Part shown: positions 7,841-16,277 of the stretch, piece by piece
Layout of the letters: each line of letters begins with the position of its first letter
Numbering within the stretch: position 1 is the stretch's first letter
DNA from: Occallatibacter gabretensis
GTDB lineage: Bacteria > Acidobacteriota > Terriglobia > Terriglobales > Acidobacteriaceae
Direction of reading: 5' to 3'
DNA length: 64,000 bases
NCBI RefSeq assembly: GCF_001449115.1
Contig: NZ_LAIJ01000002.1
Location: 310,001 to 374,000 of the forward strand
Program-made: the position numbers and the translations under genes
Notes under the pieces: generated by a model
Database searches by the model: none
Told to the model about the DNA's origin: nothing
What the model saw: only the letters and a program-made list of their open reading frames with translations

Positions 7841-8658
7841 GCAGCGGGCTTGACCCCTTGAGGGCGCCAGAGATGCGGATTCAAACAGTCCCTGAGACAC
7901 CGATCCGCATCTCTCCTGAAACCAAAGTGCTCCCCGCCAACACTCTTCGTTTCTACTTGTATTTTCCAAGGCCGGCAGAAGCGCACTTCGATCGTGACCA
8001 GCTCAGCTTGCTGGACGACGAAGACCAGGTGGTGCGTGACCCTTTCCTCGTCCTATCGCAGGAATTATGGTCACCTGATGGCCGCCGCCTGACGGTGTTG
8101 ATGGAGCCGGGACGAATCAAGCGTGGTCTCGGTGCGGGCGTGGCTCACGACCCTGCGCTTATTGTCGGGCGGACGTACAGCCTAGTCATTACGGCGCTCG
8201 GGCAGACGGCGCGCCACACCTTCCGCGTAAGCGATCCAGTCCTGCAAGCGATCAACGAGGCCCAGTGGCGTCTCATTTCTCCGACGGTGGGGAGCCTCGA
8301 TCCCGCCGTCGCGCATTTCGACAGGGTTATGGATGCTGAGCTTTGCGAGGACGAGATCGGGGTTATGGCCGGTTCTGGGGAGATCGTTCGCATTAGTGTG
8401 TCAGTCGCACCGGACGGAACCACAGCGCAGATTATCCCCAGCCATCCTTGGCACGGCGGGGAGTACCACCTCGTTGCCTCTGAACGACTCGAAGACGTTT
8501 GCGGCAACAGGTTGGGTGAGGCTCTGGATCACGACCTGAGCACGGGCGGACGACCGCGCGCTGGGAAAATCAGATTCACATGCCATGACGCACAAGGCAG
8601 AGATACGTTGCGGAACAGTTCTACAACCCCGGTACGCCCGGACGAAACACCCGGTTAG
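7837..8658 (+). CDS. Ig-like domain protein of unknown function
   Basis: The 273-residue protein has no signal peptide and appears all-beta. Segments such as ISPETKVLPANTLRFYLYFPRP and SPTVGSLDPAVAHFDRVMDAEL resemble SbsA/'Big' Ig-like domains, which usually occur outside the cell. It is translationally coupled to the propeller protein and followed 11 nt later by an MFS transporter. A joint role with both is likely, but no function can be named. Confidence 0.5.
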   Translation: MSSGLDPLRAPEMRIQTVPETPIRISPETKVLPANTLRFYLYFPRPAEAHFDRDQLSLLDDEDQVVRDPFLVLSQELWSPDGRRLTVLMEPGRIKRGLGAGVAHDPALIVGRTYSLVITALGQTARHTFRVSDPVLQAINEAQWRLISPTVGSLDPAVAHFDRVMDAELCEDEIGVMAGSGEIVRISVSVAPDGTTAQIIPSHPWHGGEYHLVASERLEDVCGNRLGEALDHDLSTGGRPRAGKIRFTCHDAQGRDTLRNSSTTPVRPDETPG

Positions 8659-8669
8659 GACGGAAAACT

Positions 8670-9902
8670 ATGACAAGCGCGATGCAGATTCCAATTACCC
8701 CGTCAGCTCCTCCCATCGGAAAAGTTCTTTTCCCGATTTTTCTCATCGTCTTCACAGACATCATGGGTTTTGGCTTAATGATTCCTTTGTTGCCTTTTTA
8801 CGCAGAGCATTTTGGAGCTTCCGCCTTCACAGTCGGTATGCTCCTCTCGGTTTTCGCTCTCTGTCAGTTGCTCGCTGGACCTCCGCTCGGTCAGCTCTCG
8901 GATCGAATTGGCAGAAAACCTGTGTTGGTGATTAGCCAGATCGGCACACTTGCGGGATACCTACTGCTCGCCGTATCGAATACCCTATGGCTCGTCTTTG
9001 CGGCGAGGATCATCGACGGCTTGACTGCGGGGAACATTTCGGTCGCGCACGCATACGTCTCGGACAATACGGCACCCCAACAGAGAACAAGGGCATTCGG
9101 TATCGTCGGAGCTGCTTTCGGTCTAGGCATGCTTGTTGGGCCAAGCCTCGGCGGGCTCCTGGCCAGGCACAGTCTGACGACGCCGATTTGGGGAGCTTGC
9201 ATTCTCTCAGCCCTCAGCATCGTGGCGACGGCCGTGCTATTGCCGAAGGGAATAAAGGCTGAGCACAAAAGGCCGTCCGAGACTTTGCTGCCCGTCAAAC
9301 CGATCCTGGATTGCTTTCGCGATCCAGCAACGAGCGGAATCTTTTTTCTCTTGTCTCTCTTCTACTTTGTCTTCAACACATTCATATCCGGCTTCGCTTT
9401 GTTTTTGGCCGGGCGCGTCACCTGGGGCGGAGAGGCGATCGGACCGCAGACCGCCGGGTTTATGTTCGCTTACGCCGGTCTCCTGAATTTCTTCTTCCAG
9501 GCGATAGCTCTGGGACACCTCTTACGGTGGTTCCGGGAACGCACCTTGGTCTTGGCAGGCTTCCTGCTGATGGCCATCGGATTTGGTCTGCTTTCGCTGA
9601 GCCATACAGTTCTCGTAACGCTGGTATTCCTTACCCTGAGCCATAGTGGTGCGGCGGTGCTCAGGCCGACGATCACGGCGCGGCTCTCTAAACGTGTTTC
9701 ACCACAGCGTCAGGGTCTGGTGATGGGAGTCAATCAATCTGTAATGTCGATTGCCTCTGTTCTCGCACCTCTGGTGGTAGGCATTTTGATCAATCATGGC
9801 TTATACGTTGGCTGGGCTCTCTGGATGTCAGTAATCGCCGCTGCAGGAGCTTTTGGCGTGTCTCGTATTTCGTCAATGAGAGATGAACCAGATTTGAGTT
9901 AG
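8670..9902 (+). CDS. MFS efflux transporter, TetA-like
   Basis: The 410-residue protein has 12 predicted membrane helices. Helices 2-3 are joined by the MFS signature loop GPPLGQLSDRIGRKPVL, and the TetA/DHA1-type IIDGLTAGNISVAHAYVSD and GIVGAAFGLGMLVGPSLGGLL (motif C) follow. The DHA1 family exports drugs or small toxic molecules by proton antiport. It is the last gene of the block after the TetR repressor, so its substrate may be the inducer of that repressor. Confidence 0.85.
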   Translation: MTSAMQIPITPSAPPIGKVLFPIFLIVFTDIMGFGLMIPLLPFYAEHFGASAFTVGMLLSVFALCQLLAGPPLGQLSDRIGRKPVLVISQIGTLAGYLLLAVSNTLWLVFAARIIDGLTAGNISVAHAYVSDNTAPQQRTRAFGIVGAAFGLGMLVGPSLGGLLARHSLTTPIWGACILSALSIVATAVLLPKGIKAEHKRPSETLLPVKPILDCFRDPATSGIFFLLSLFYFVFNTFISGFALFLAGRVTWGGEAIGPQTAGFMFAYAGLLNFFFQAIALGHLLRWFRERTLVLAGFLLMAIGFGLLSLSHTVLVTLVFLTLSHSGAAVLRPTITARLSKRVSPQRQGLVMGVNQSVMSIASVLAPLVVGILINHGLYVGWALWMSVIAAAGAFGVSRISSMRDEPDLS

Positions 9903-9966
9903 GAGGAAGGTTAGGTAACGGAAAGCCGGTTTATCTCCAGCTATCTGAGACTGACGAGAAGCGCGT

Positions 9967-10599
9967 TTATCGGGACTGATCCGACTCGAAGTGGTCAAGA
10001 CCAAGTACGAGCAAAATTGCCCCTGTGACGCGGCCCTTACGCGGCGGTTCCTGAACGCTCGTTCCCTGGAGGGAAAGCCCCGTGGTCAACGCCATGATGA
10101 TATCCGCGAGATCTTTCGGCGCAGATCTTGGCTGTTGGCCCAGCTTGGCAAAAAGCCTCGTAACCAGTCCGGCCATTGTGTCCCGGTGAGTGCGATGCAA
10201 CCTGGCATAGGTCTTCGCGAAGGTCTTATCGCGGCAGGCCTGCAGTTGAAACTCTGCCGAAAGCAGACCGAAATCGAAATCAGAACCGCGAACGCTTTCA
10301 GAGTTGCGGATTAGCGACAATAGTTCCGACGCGGGTATGTCCTGTGCCAGAAGCTGAGCCAGGGCATCGATTTCCTGCCGTTTATGAATGTCGAGAAGCT
10401 CCAGAAATATCGCTTCCTTGTTCTCAAAATTCGAGTAGAACGCCCCCTTCGAGTAGCCCGCGCTCTCGGCGATCAAATCGACCGACGCTCCCTCATATCC
10501 GCCACGCGCAAACAACTGCGCTGCCGACTCCAGAAGCCTCGTCCTGGTTTCAAGCCGGCTTTCCTGCCGGGTCAATCTCTGCCTGAGCGCTTTAGCCAC
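9967..10599 (-). CDS. TetR family repressor, divergent from an SDR gene
   Basis: The 210-residue protein opens with a GTG start. The DNA-binding domain (LLESAAQLFARGGYEGASVDLIAESAGYSKGAFYSNFENKEAIF) covers about residues 22-66 and matches the AcrR/TetR consensus very well. A helical ligand domain follows. The palindrome at 10638-10651 between this gene and the divergent SDR gene is the likely operator. Confidence 0.85.
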   Translation of the reverse strand: MAKALRQRLTRQESRLETRTRLLESAAQLFARGGYEGASVDLIAESAGYSKGAFYSNFENKEAIFLELLDIHKRQEIDALAQLLAQDIPASELLSLIRNSESVRGSDFDFGLLSAEFQLQACRDKTFAKTYARLHRTHRDTMAGLVTRLFAKLGQQPRSAPKDLADIIMALTTGLSLQGTSVQEPPRKGRVTGAILLVLGLDHFESDQSR

Positions 10600-10626
10600 G
10601 CTTTAAGCATAGCGCACAAAAACTAT

Positions 10627-10660
10627 TTGCAACTCAAATACCAAGTGGTATATCTATACT
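10627..10660 (+). promoter_or_regulatory. Promoter with TetR-type palindrome
   Basis: ATACCA-AG-TGGTAT at 10638-10651 is a perfect 14-nt palindrome in the TetR/SDR divergent region. It falls between TTGCAA (10627-10632) and TATATC (10649-10654), plausible -35 and -10 boxes 16 nt apart for the SDR gene. A repressor bound there would block the polymerase. Confidence 0.55.
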
Positions 10661-10677
10661 GATGAGGATGCGTAACC

Positions 10678-11481
10678 ATGATGGCTAAAACAATTTTGAT
10701 CACAGGCGCTTCCAGCGGTATCGGACGAGCTACCGCACTTCTTTTTGCAGACAAGGGTTGGAATGTCGCCGCTACCTTGCGCGACCCGCTTAGGGCTGAC
10801 TCCGCGCTACGGCACCCAAATATCAGCCTCTTCGCTCTGGACGTGACGAAAGCGGACTCTATCGCGCAGGCTGTCGTCGATGCGTTGGCTCGCTATCAAA
10901 CGATAGATGTGCTCCTGAACAACGCAGGCTACGGTTTGTTCGGCCCGATTGAGGCCCTTGATGATCGGCAGATTCAGCAGCAATTTGCGACGAATCTCTT
11001 CGGCCTGATAGGCGTCACGCAACAGGTGCTTCCTATCATGCGAGCCGCAGGCGAGGGTCTGATACTCAACATCTCTTCGATCATCGGCCGTATGGCGCTT
11101 CCTTATGCCTCGTCATACATCGCGACAAAGTTCGCAGTGGAAGGTTTGAGCGAATCGATGCGCTATGAGTTGGAGCCATTCCATATTCGCGTCAAGATAG
11201 TCGAACCCGGCAGCATCGCTACCGAGTTCGGTAAGGGCAGCATGCAGATGGCGGTACGTGACCCCTATCGAGCAAGCATGAATAAGTTTCTGAGTGTATT
11301 CACGAAGAGTAACTCTGCAGGAGCCAAGCCAGAGGAGGTTGCGAAAGTCATCTACCGTGCCGCGAACGATTCCAGCAATCGACTACGGTACCTCGCCAAA
11401 CCTGGCCCATTCTTTTGGTTGAATCGCATTCTGCCGGATGCGATTTGGCGCCGACTGTTGGTGAAAGTCATGGTGAGCTAG
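10678..11481 (+). CDS. Short-chain dehydrogenase/reductase
   Basis: The 267-residue protein is a classical SDR: TGASSGIGRAT at residues 9-19 binds the nucleotide, NNAGYG follows strand 4, and Ser (NISSIIG) with YIATK provides the catalytic Ser-Tyr-Lys set. The C-terminus (PFFWLNRILPDAIWRRLLVKVMVS) resembles SDRs acting on hydrophobic ketones or alcohols. It is controlled by the divergent TetR and followed by a membrane protein 4 nt downstream. Confidence 0.85.
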   Translation: MMAKTILITGASSGIGRATALLFADKGWNVAATLRDPLRADSALRHPNISLFALDVTKADSIAQAVVDALARYQTIDVLLNNAGYGLFGPIEALDDRQIQQQFATNLFGLIGVTQQVLPIMRAAGEGLILNISSIIGRMALPYASSYIATKFAVEGLSESMRYELEPFHIRVKIVEPGSIATEFGKGSMQMAVRDPYRASMNKFLSVFTKSNSAGAKPEEVAKVIYRAANDSSNRLRYLAKPGPFFWLNRILPDAIWRRLLVKVMVS

Positions 11482-11485
11482 CGCT

Positions 11486-11908
11486 ATGACTCCAGATACC
11501 CTTTACAAATTCGGCCCACCGTTGATTGCCCTGCAGATTGCCGCACTGGGATGGAGAATCAATCGAGAGATGAGTCTCGGCTACGCTGAGCGGGCGATAT
11601 TTTTACTCGTCCCAGACGTTCTCAACGTCATGAGCTTGTTCGCTTCGGTGATTTGCCTGATTGTGCTCCCCGTCGTAACAGAAACCTATTTCTGGCTTTC
11701 GCGCATGATTCTGACGAGCGGGTACATGTTGATTGCGTTCTATCCTCTGGCGACAGCGGCGCATTACCGCCTTTGGAGCAGAAGAAGAACTCGCATCCAT
11801 CCTGAAGATGGATGCGCTTACCCCTATGTAACCGGTGAGGAGTTGGTTGCGGTATGCCTTTCCGTGATCTCAGCGGTATCGAGTGCCGCTTATGTCGAAA
11901 TGCATTGA
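11486..11908 (+). CDS. Four-helix membrane protein of unknown function
   Basis: The 140-residue protein has hydrophobic segments near residues 10-25, 40-65, 70-92 and 115-135, with a basic loop (LWSRRRTRIH) between the third and fourth. It lies 4 nt behind the SDR gene and must share its transcript. I recognise no family. Confidence 0.55.
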   Translation: MTPDTLYKFGPPLIALQIAALGWRINREMSLGYAERAIFLLVPDVLNVMSLFASVICLIVLPVVTETYFWLSRMILTSGYMLIAFYPLATAAHYRLWSRRRTRIHPEDGCAYPYVTGEELVAVCLSVISAVSSAAYVEMH

Positions 11909-11919
11909 GCGTCGGTTAG

Positions 11920-11943
11920 TACCGATATGTCGGCTTATCGCCA
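11920..11943 (+). repeat. 24-nt direct repeat, copy 1
   Basis: The sequence beginning TACCGATATGTCGGCTTATC recurs at 13216-13239 with 2 mismatches, in the same orientation. The two copies enclose the cupin gene and a decayed stretch of about 1.3 kb. The second copy also contains CGATAA-N6-TTATCG, an inverted repeat. Confidence 0.5.
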
Positions 11944-12039
11944 GGGACCGCCAAATGAAGAAAGTGGATTTCTCGAGGAATACGATTTAACCCTGGCACT
12001 TGCGCAGAAACAGGGACAGGATACTGGAGTGAACCCCTG

Positions 12040-12849
12040 TCATCGGTCCCTGCCTAACACTGCGGGGGATCTTCCGCGTTTCAGCCAGAAATTGATCATC
12101 AGAGAGTCTTCGTGGTTCTCCACGAAATGACTCCACCCCGCAGGCACATAGAGCAGATCGCCCGCACGCTGCATGATGGAGATCGGTGTAGCCTTCGAGA
12201 ACTCCGGGAAGCGCGTCGCATCCGGAGACTTCGCGTTAACCATGCTAACCCCGAAGTCTGGAAGTGCATTCGGTCTCGGATGAATCATGTATAGATAAGG
12301 AAAATCGGCTGGCGGATAGAGGAGCCATTCTTTGGCGCCGAAGGATGCGAACGAGAAGTTGTCCGGAAGGTCCTTGTGCAGGGCAGTCACCGTTCCCTTC
12401 TTGCCTATCCACATCCGTGGCTCATTGAAAAAATACTCAGGGTAAAACATCGGAAAAGGGACCCCGAGATCGCGCGTCATCTTGACGGGTATCACGGTGC
12501 CGGCGGCGTAGGCTGTCCCGGCATCGTTTACCTGCATGAAGTGTTCCCCAATGAAACTTCCTAAGGGCATCTCTTCTTCGCGGCGATTCAGGTAGCTACC
12601 CGGATCTGCCATATTGCCGAAACGGACGTTCACGGTCTGATCGCCGTAAGCCCCTTGCAGCAGACCTAAGATCTCTGCTTCAGAGAACTTTAACGGACCC
12701 AACCGCAACAGAAAAGGCTTGGAGCGCGCTGCATACTCCTTCGAAAACGCCTTATCACTCAGAGAATCAAGAACGTCCAGGGCGACGAGGCGAGGTATGT
12801 TACGGGTAGCCTCACATATCTGAGGAAACCAAACAACAGGACTGTCCAT
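12040..12849 (-). CDS. Cupin-like JmjC-type dioxygenase
   Basis: The 269-residue protein has a cupin_8/JmjC fold. VTALHKDLPDNF gives the HxD iron ligands, and GDLLYVPAGWSHFVENHEDSLMINFWL gives the distal His with the family's 'VPxGWxH' strand. KEWLLYPP is the usual strand between them. Such proteins are Fe(II)/2-oxoglutarate hydroxylases of proteins or small molecules. AAGGAG precedes the ATG at 12849. It is isolated from its neighbours and flanked by 24-nt direct repeats, like a transferred cassette. Confidence 0.75.
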   Translation of the reverse strand: MDSPVVWFPQICEATRNIPRLVALDVLDSLSDKAFSKEYAARSKPFLLRLGPLKFSEAEILGLLQGAYGDQTVNVRFGNMADPGSYLNRREEEMPLGSFIGEHFMQVNDAGTAYAAGTVIPVKMTRDLGVPFPMFYPEYFFNEPRMWIGKKGTVTALHKDLPDNFSFASFGAKEWLLYPPADFPYLYMIHPRPNALPDFGVSMVNAKSPDATRFPEFSKATPISIMQRAGDLLYVPAGWSHFVENHEDSLMINFWLKRGRSPAVLGRDR

Positions 12850-13672
12850 CTATCGACTCCTTACACATTTTGAGAACAGATCCTGGACGACTCCAGCCCG
12901 GTCTACTGTAAAACAGTCCGTACGAGAATACCGGTGGCTTAGGCGTCTTCTATGCAGTTATGCAGTCTCGACCGGTTCACGGGACGGGCTCGAATATCGC
13001 GTCGCCCGTCTTCGAAAATCTTCACGCGCTGCCGCCCTCCATGCTGAGGTTCAAAGAGACGCTTAACTGTTTTCTGCGAGGGACGGAGCGTGCGGGCCGT
13101 AGCTAGCGTCACCCGAAGTTCCTTATAGAATACGGCGGCGTCCGACGGTGCAGCATGGCATGACAGCCGCCGCACTATGACTTCCGCCGGATCCTTCCTG
13201 CACGCGGCGAATCGGTACCGATAAATCGGCTTATCGCCACCGATCCGCGCACCCGTTCTGAATTGGTGAAGACAGGCCAACTCACTCGTCCAGAACTCGA
13301 GCGGCTCGATGAGTGCATTGGCGATTATGCACTCATCTAGATCACAGCTGACGACAAGCGCGTTTACCGTTACCTATTCTCTTATGTGGCGTGGACGACT
13401 CTCCAACGACAAACAAGAACGCCACTGGCGAGAGCACCAGGAGATCCACATGAGCAGCCGAAAGCAGTCCATGTAGCAGAGGAGGCTGGCCTCCCGGTTG
13501 ATTTCATCATGTATCAATCCGAGCGCTCAAGCTACCGCGTGGCTACTGGAGTCTCCGGCAAACCTCCGAAAGAACTAGATACTGGCCTGCGGAGGTAGCG
13601 GAGTACGGCATTGCACATCGTCTGCTCCAGGCGCGGACGGGCGTGAGGCGAGGCGAAGCGACGGTCAGTTCG
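12850..13672. other. Decayed stretch without an intact gene
   Basis: No frame here looks like a complete protein. A plus-strand frame at about 13207-13338 reads like a real C-terminus (RTRSELVKTGQLTRPELERL and on) but has no start. A 22-nt piece (13348-13369) is repeated at 9951-9972 with 2 mismatches, and both copies read as (D)(E/D)KRVYR. The 113-residue minus-strand frame at 12939-13280 lacks a convincing start. I read the whole segment as remnants left by past insertions. Confidence 0.45.
13216..13239 (+). repeat. 24-nt direct repeat, copy 2
   Basis: This matches 11920-11943 at 22 of 24 positions, on the other side of the cupin gene and the decayed stretch. It lies inside the remnant coding frame noted for this region. 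Confidence 0.5.
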
Positions 13673-13700
13673 TCAAGAATTCCGCGAAAGATCATATGGG

Positions 13701-14168
13701 CTACCTGTCCATGGTGGGCCGGTTCGGCGAGAGAGTAGGTAGCGCACGTCGGAGCCGTACCTCGATGAAGTCGACGAAAACCTGTCCAAGAACCTGCTTA
13801 TCTTCGCACGCGGAAGATGAGAGCGGTGCGTAGACCACGAGGGTGTGAAACTCGGGACGCTTCCGGTTGAAATTCGTGCACACATCGATCAGTTCGCCGA
13901 CAGCTTCTGTGAAACTCAAAGGGCCTTCGGAATCGATTGCGCGTTCTGTCTCAGCCATTTCACGCGCGTACATCGAGGCGAGTGCAGTCGCGATAGGATC
14001 TTTATTGGAGAAGAACTGGTAAGGGGTAAACGGAGATACTCCCGCTTCCGTGACGATGGCGTTTGTGGTGGTTTGATGGCATCCCAGACGGCCGAAACTG
14101 CGGCAGCAGCGGGGAGCAGAGCCTGCTGGCGCTGCTCCCCGCGCTGGGCTAGATCGGCGACGAGCCAT
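13701..14168 (-). pseudogene. Broken TetR family regulator
   Basis: Residues from TTTNAIVTEAGVSPFTPYQFFSNKDPIATALA onward are a clear TetR DNA-binding segment with part of the ligand domain (PEFHTLVVYAPLSSS). The first helix is out of frame: the reading frame before TTTNAI gives a Cys/Arg-rich nonsense stretch, while another frame reads QRQQALLPAAAAVSAVWDAI, as expected for helix 1. The protein also stops early, near residue 155 of an expected 190-200. It lies directly downstream of the epoxide hydrolase gene on the same strand and was probably its regulator. Confidence 0.65.
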
Positions 14169-14173
14169 TTGAA

Positions 14174-15469
14174 CTAACGCAGTGATTTGAATGCTGCTCT
14201 GATCTCTGCACTGAAGAGTTCCGGCTGCTCCCAAGCGGCGAAATGGCCGCCCTTGGCGACTTCATGGAAGTAGTACAAGGACGGATAGGCTTGCCGCGAC
14301 CAGCTTTCCGGAGCTCGATAAATCTCGTGCGGAAACACGGTGATGGCCACCGGCACTTTGATCTCATTCGTCTTCTGTGCGGCGGCGCTGAAATTGTTGT
14401 TGTTATTTTCCCAGTAAAATCGAGAGGAAGAGGCGCCGGTATTGGTGACCCAGTACAGAGTGATGTCGTCGAGTATTTCGTCGCGACCGATCACGCTTTC
14501 CGGGTGGCCATCGCTTCCGGACCACTCGGCGATCTTCTCGTACGTCCAAGCCGCCAAACCGCTAGGGGAATCGGCGAGCGAGTAGCCGATGGTCTGTGGA
14601 CGCGTTACCATCATCCCGCCGTACGCCGCATTTCTTCCGAAGAAGGTGCTGAGGGCGTTGTACGCCCTCAGTTCCGGGGTGGACAGTTCAGGGGGTGCCG
14701 GGTCGCCGGCGTTGATACCTTTCACAAGATTCGGGGGAATCGTGGCCGGCATGGTGAGATGAATGCCCAGCAATCCGGCGGGGGCTTGGCGCGCCAGCGC
14801 GTCAGAAATGACCGAGCCGTGATCGCCACCCTCCGACACGTAACGGGTATATCCCAAACGTTTCATGAGCACGTCCCATGCCCGCGCAACGCGGTCGGGA
14901 TTCCAGCCGAGATCCGTCGGCCTGCCTGAGAAACCATAGCCTGGAATAGCGGGGATCACGACATCGAAGGCGTCTTCCGCGCGCCCTCCGTAGGCAACGG
15001 GATCGGTAAGCGGGCCTATCACCTTCAGAAATTCCAGGGGTGAGCCGGGCCAGCCGTGGGTAAGGATAAGAGGAAGCGCATTCGGTTCATGCGAACGTAC
15101 ATGAATGAACTGAATATCCACGCCATCGATTGTAGTGATGAACTCCGGCAGTATGTTCAACTTCGTCTCAACGCTGCGCAGATTGTAGCCGTCGCCCCAG
15201 TAGCGCACCAGCGCCTGCATCTCTGCCAACCGAATACCCTGGGATTCGTCATTGACCGTCTCTTTGTCAGGCCAGCGCGTCGCCGCCAAGCGTTGGCGGA
15301 GATCAACGATTTGCTCCTCCGGAATGTTGATATGAAACGGACGGATTGCGATGTCATCAGCCGCTTCGGGCCCGCTCATGGGAGGGCGTTTTTGCTGCTG
15401 TGCGAGTGAAGTCATCGCAACCAGAAATGCGATTCCGATGAGAAAGGTCATCCTTCGCAGTGTGTTCAT
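14174..15469 (-). CDS. Exported epoxide hydrolase (EHN type)
   Basis: The 431-residue protein has a Sec signal peptide (MNTLRRMTFLIGIAFLVAMTSLAQ). The EHN N-terminal domain (IRPFHINIPEEQIVDLRQRLAATRWPD) precedes an alpha/beta-hydrolase domain with HGWPG (oxyanion, about 138-142), GGDHGS (nucleophile Asp216) and a C-terminal GGHFAAWEQPE (catalytic His). Epoxide hydrolases of this group open epoxides to diols. AAGGAGAAG before ATG 15469 fixes the start, rejecting the much longer upstream frame. A Tat-exported paralogue is transcribed divergently from 16278. Confidence 0.9.
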   Translation of the reverse strand: MNTLRRMTFLIGIAFLVAMTSLAQQQKRPPMSGPEAADDIAIRPFHINIPEEQIVDLRQRLAATRWPDKETVNDESQGIRLAEMQALVRYWGDGYNLRSVETKLNILPEFITTIDGVDIQFIHVRSHEPNALPLILTHGWPGSPLEFLKVIGPLTDPVAYGGRAEDAFDVVIPAIPGYGFSGRPTDLGWNPDRVARAWDVLMKRLGYTRYVSEGGDHGSVISDALARQAPAGLLGIHLTMPATIPPNLVKGINAGDPAPPELSTPELRAYNALSTFFGRNAAYGGMMVTRPQTIGYSLADSPSGLAAWTYEKIAEWSGSDGHPESVIGRDEILDDITLYWVTNTGASSSRFYWENNNNNFSAAAQKTNEIKVPVAITVFPHEIYRAPESWSRQAYPSLYYFHEVAKGGHFAAWEQPELFSAEIRAAFKSLR

Positions 15470-15776
15470 GTTCTTCTCCTTATGCCGTTCAGATAGTGAA
15501 TCGTGTATCAACGTTCCTGCCTTGGATAGCTCCGCAGGAACACTCTTTTTCCAAGCTGTTAGGGGCATTTGTTGTGACAACACTGGCATGCGATCTCGAC
15601 TTCGCAGCCCCCGTACTTCGGCAGACATCCCGCAGTATTCATGACGGGGTTCCACATCACACGTGCATGGAATGTGCGCGCGCACTTGTCTTTCTGTAGT
15701 TTCACGCGTCCCTTCGTTTGAAGCTCTTTGCACAGTTGCGATCACACCAGAACCTTGACGGTGAATCTACTAGACA

Positions 15777-15796
15777 AGGGTATTGATCAATACCTT
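15777..15796. promoter_or_regulatory. GGTAT-N6-ATACC operator, copy 1
   Basis: GGTATTGATCAATACC (15779-15794) is a perfect palindrome in the 808-bp region between the two divergent epoxide hydrolase genes. Further copies lie at 16156, 26994 and 41026. The rest of the 15470-16277 interval shows no gene. An 8-bp inverted repeat (CGGCAGAA/TTCTGCCG, near 15898-15940) is the only other structure seen. Confidence 0.65.
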
Positions 15797-16155
15797 CGGA
15801 TCAGTCAACGTAAAGGCCTTGAATTGTTGCGACAGGCGAAGCGAACTGCCGAGTCTAAGATGTTGCCGTTGTAAGGAGACGCATTCCTGACGCAGCACGG
15901 CAGAATGATGGAGGAAGGTGTGAATGTCTTTCTGCCGCGCGGCCGACGAGCATAGGCCGGTCCTGAGCGGGATTGTTTAGCGGAAACTCGTCGTCTTCAC
16001 ATAAGTCCATGTCACGAAGCGATATGAATCCAAGTTCTTTATGCAGATGAATCGATGTCAGAAAAGCGAAATAGAGTTTCGGCTTTCAGACAAGGAAGCG
16101 CGTTCAGTGTCATCTGGCGTAGTTGCTCGCTGAGTCTCTCGCAGGAACTCATGCC

Positions 16156-16175
16156 AAGGTATCAATCAATACCTT
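16156..16175. promoter_or_regulatory. GGTAT-N6-ATACC operator, copy 2
   Basis: AAGGTAT-CAATCA-ATACCTT has perfect 7-bp arms with a 6-nt centre and extends outward to CCAAGGTAT/ATACCTTTGG. It lies about 100 nt before the second epoxide hydrolase start, where an operator or activator site is expected. Confidence 0.65.
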
Positions 16176-16277
16176 TGGCTCATAGATCCGCCCCAACCGT
16201 TCTGTTTTGATCACAGCTGTGTAACGGATCCGATTTAGCGGATGCGTGTAACGGCAGTTTCTCAAGGAGAAAAGATC

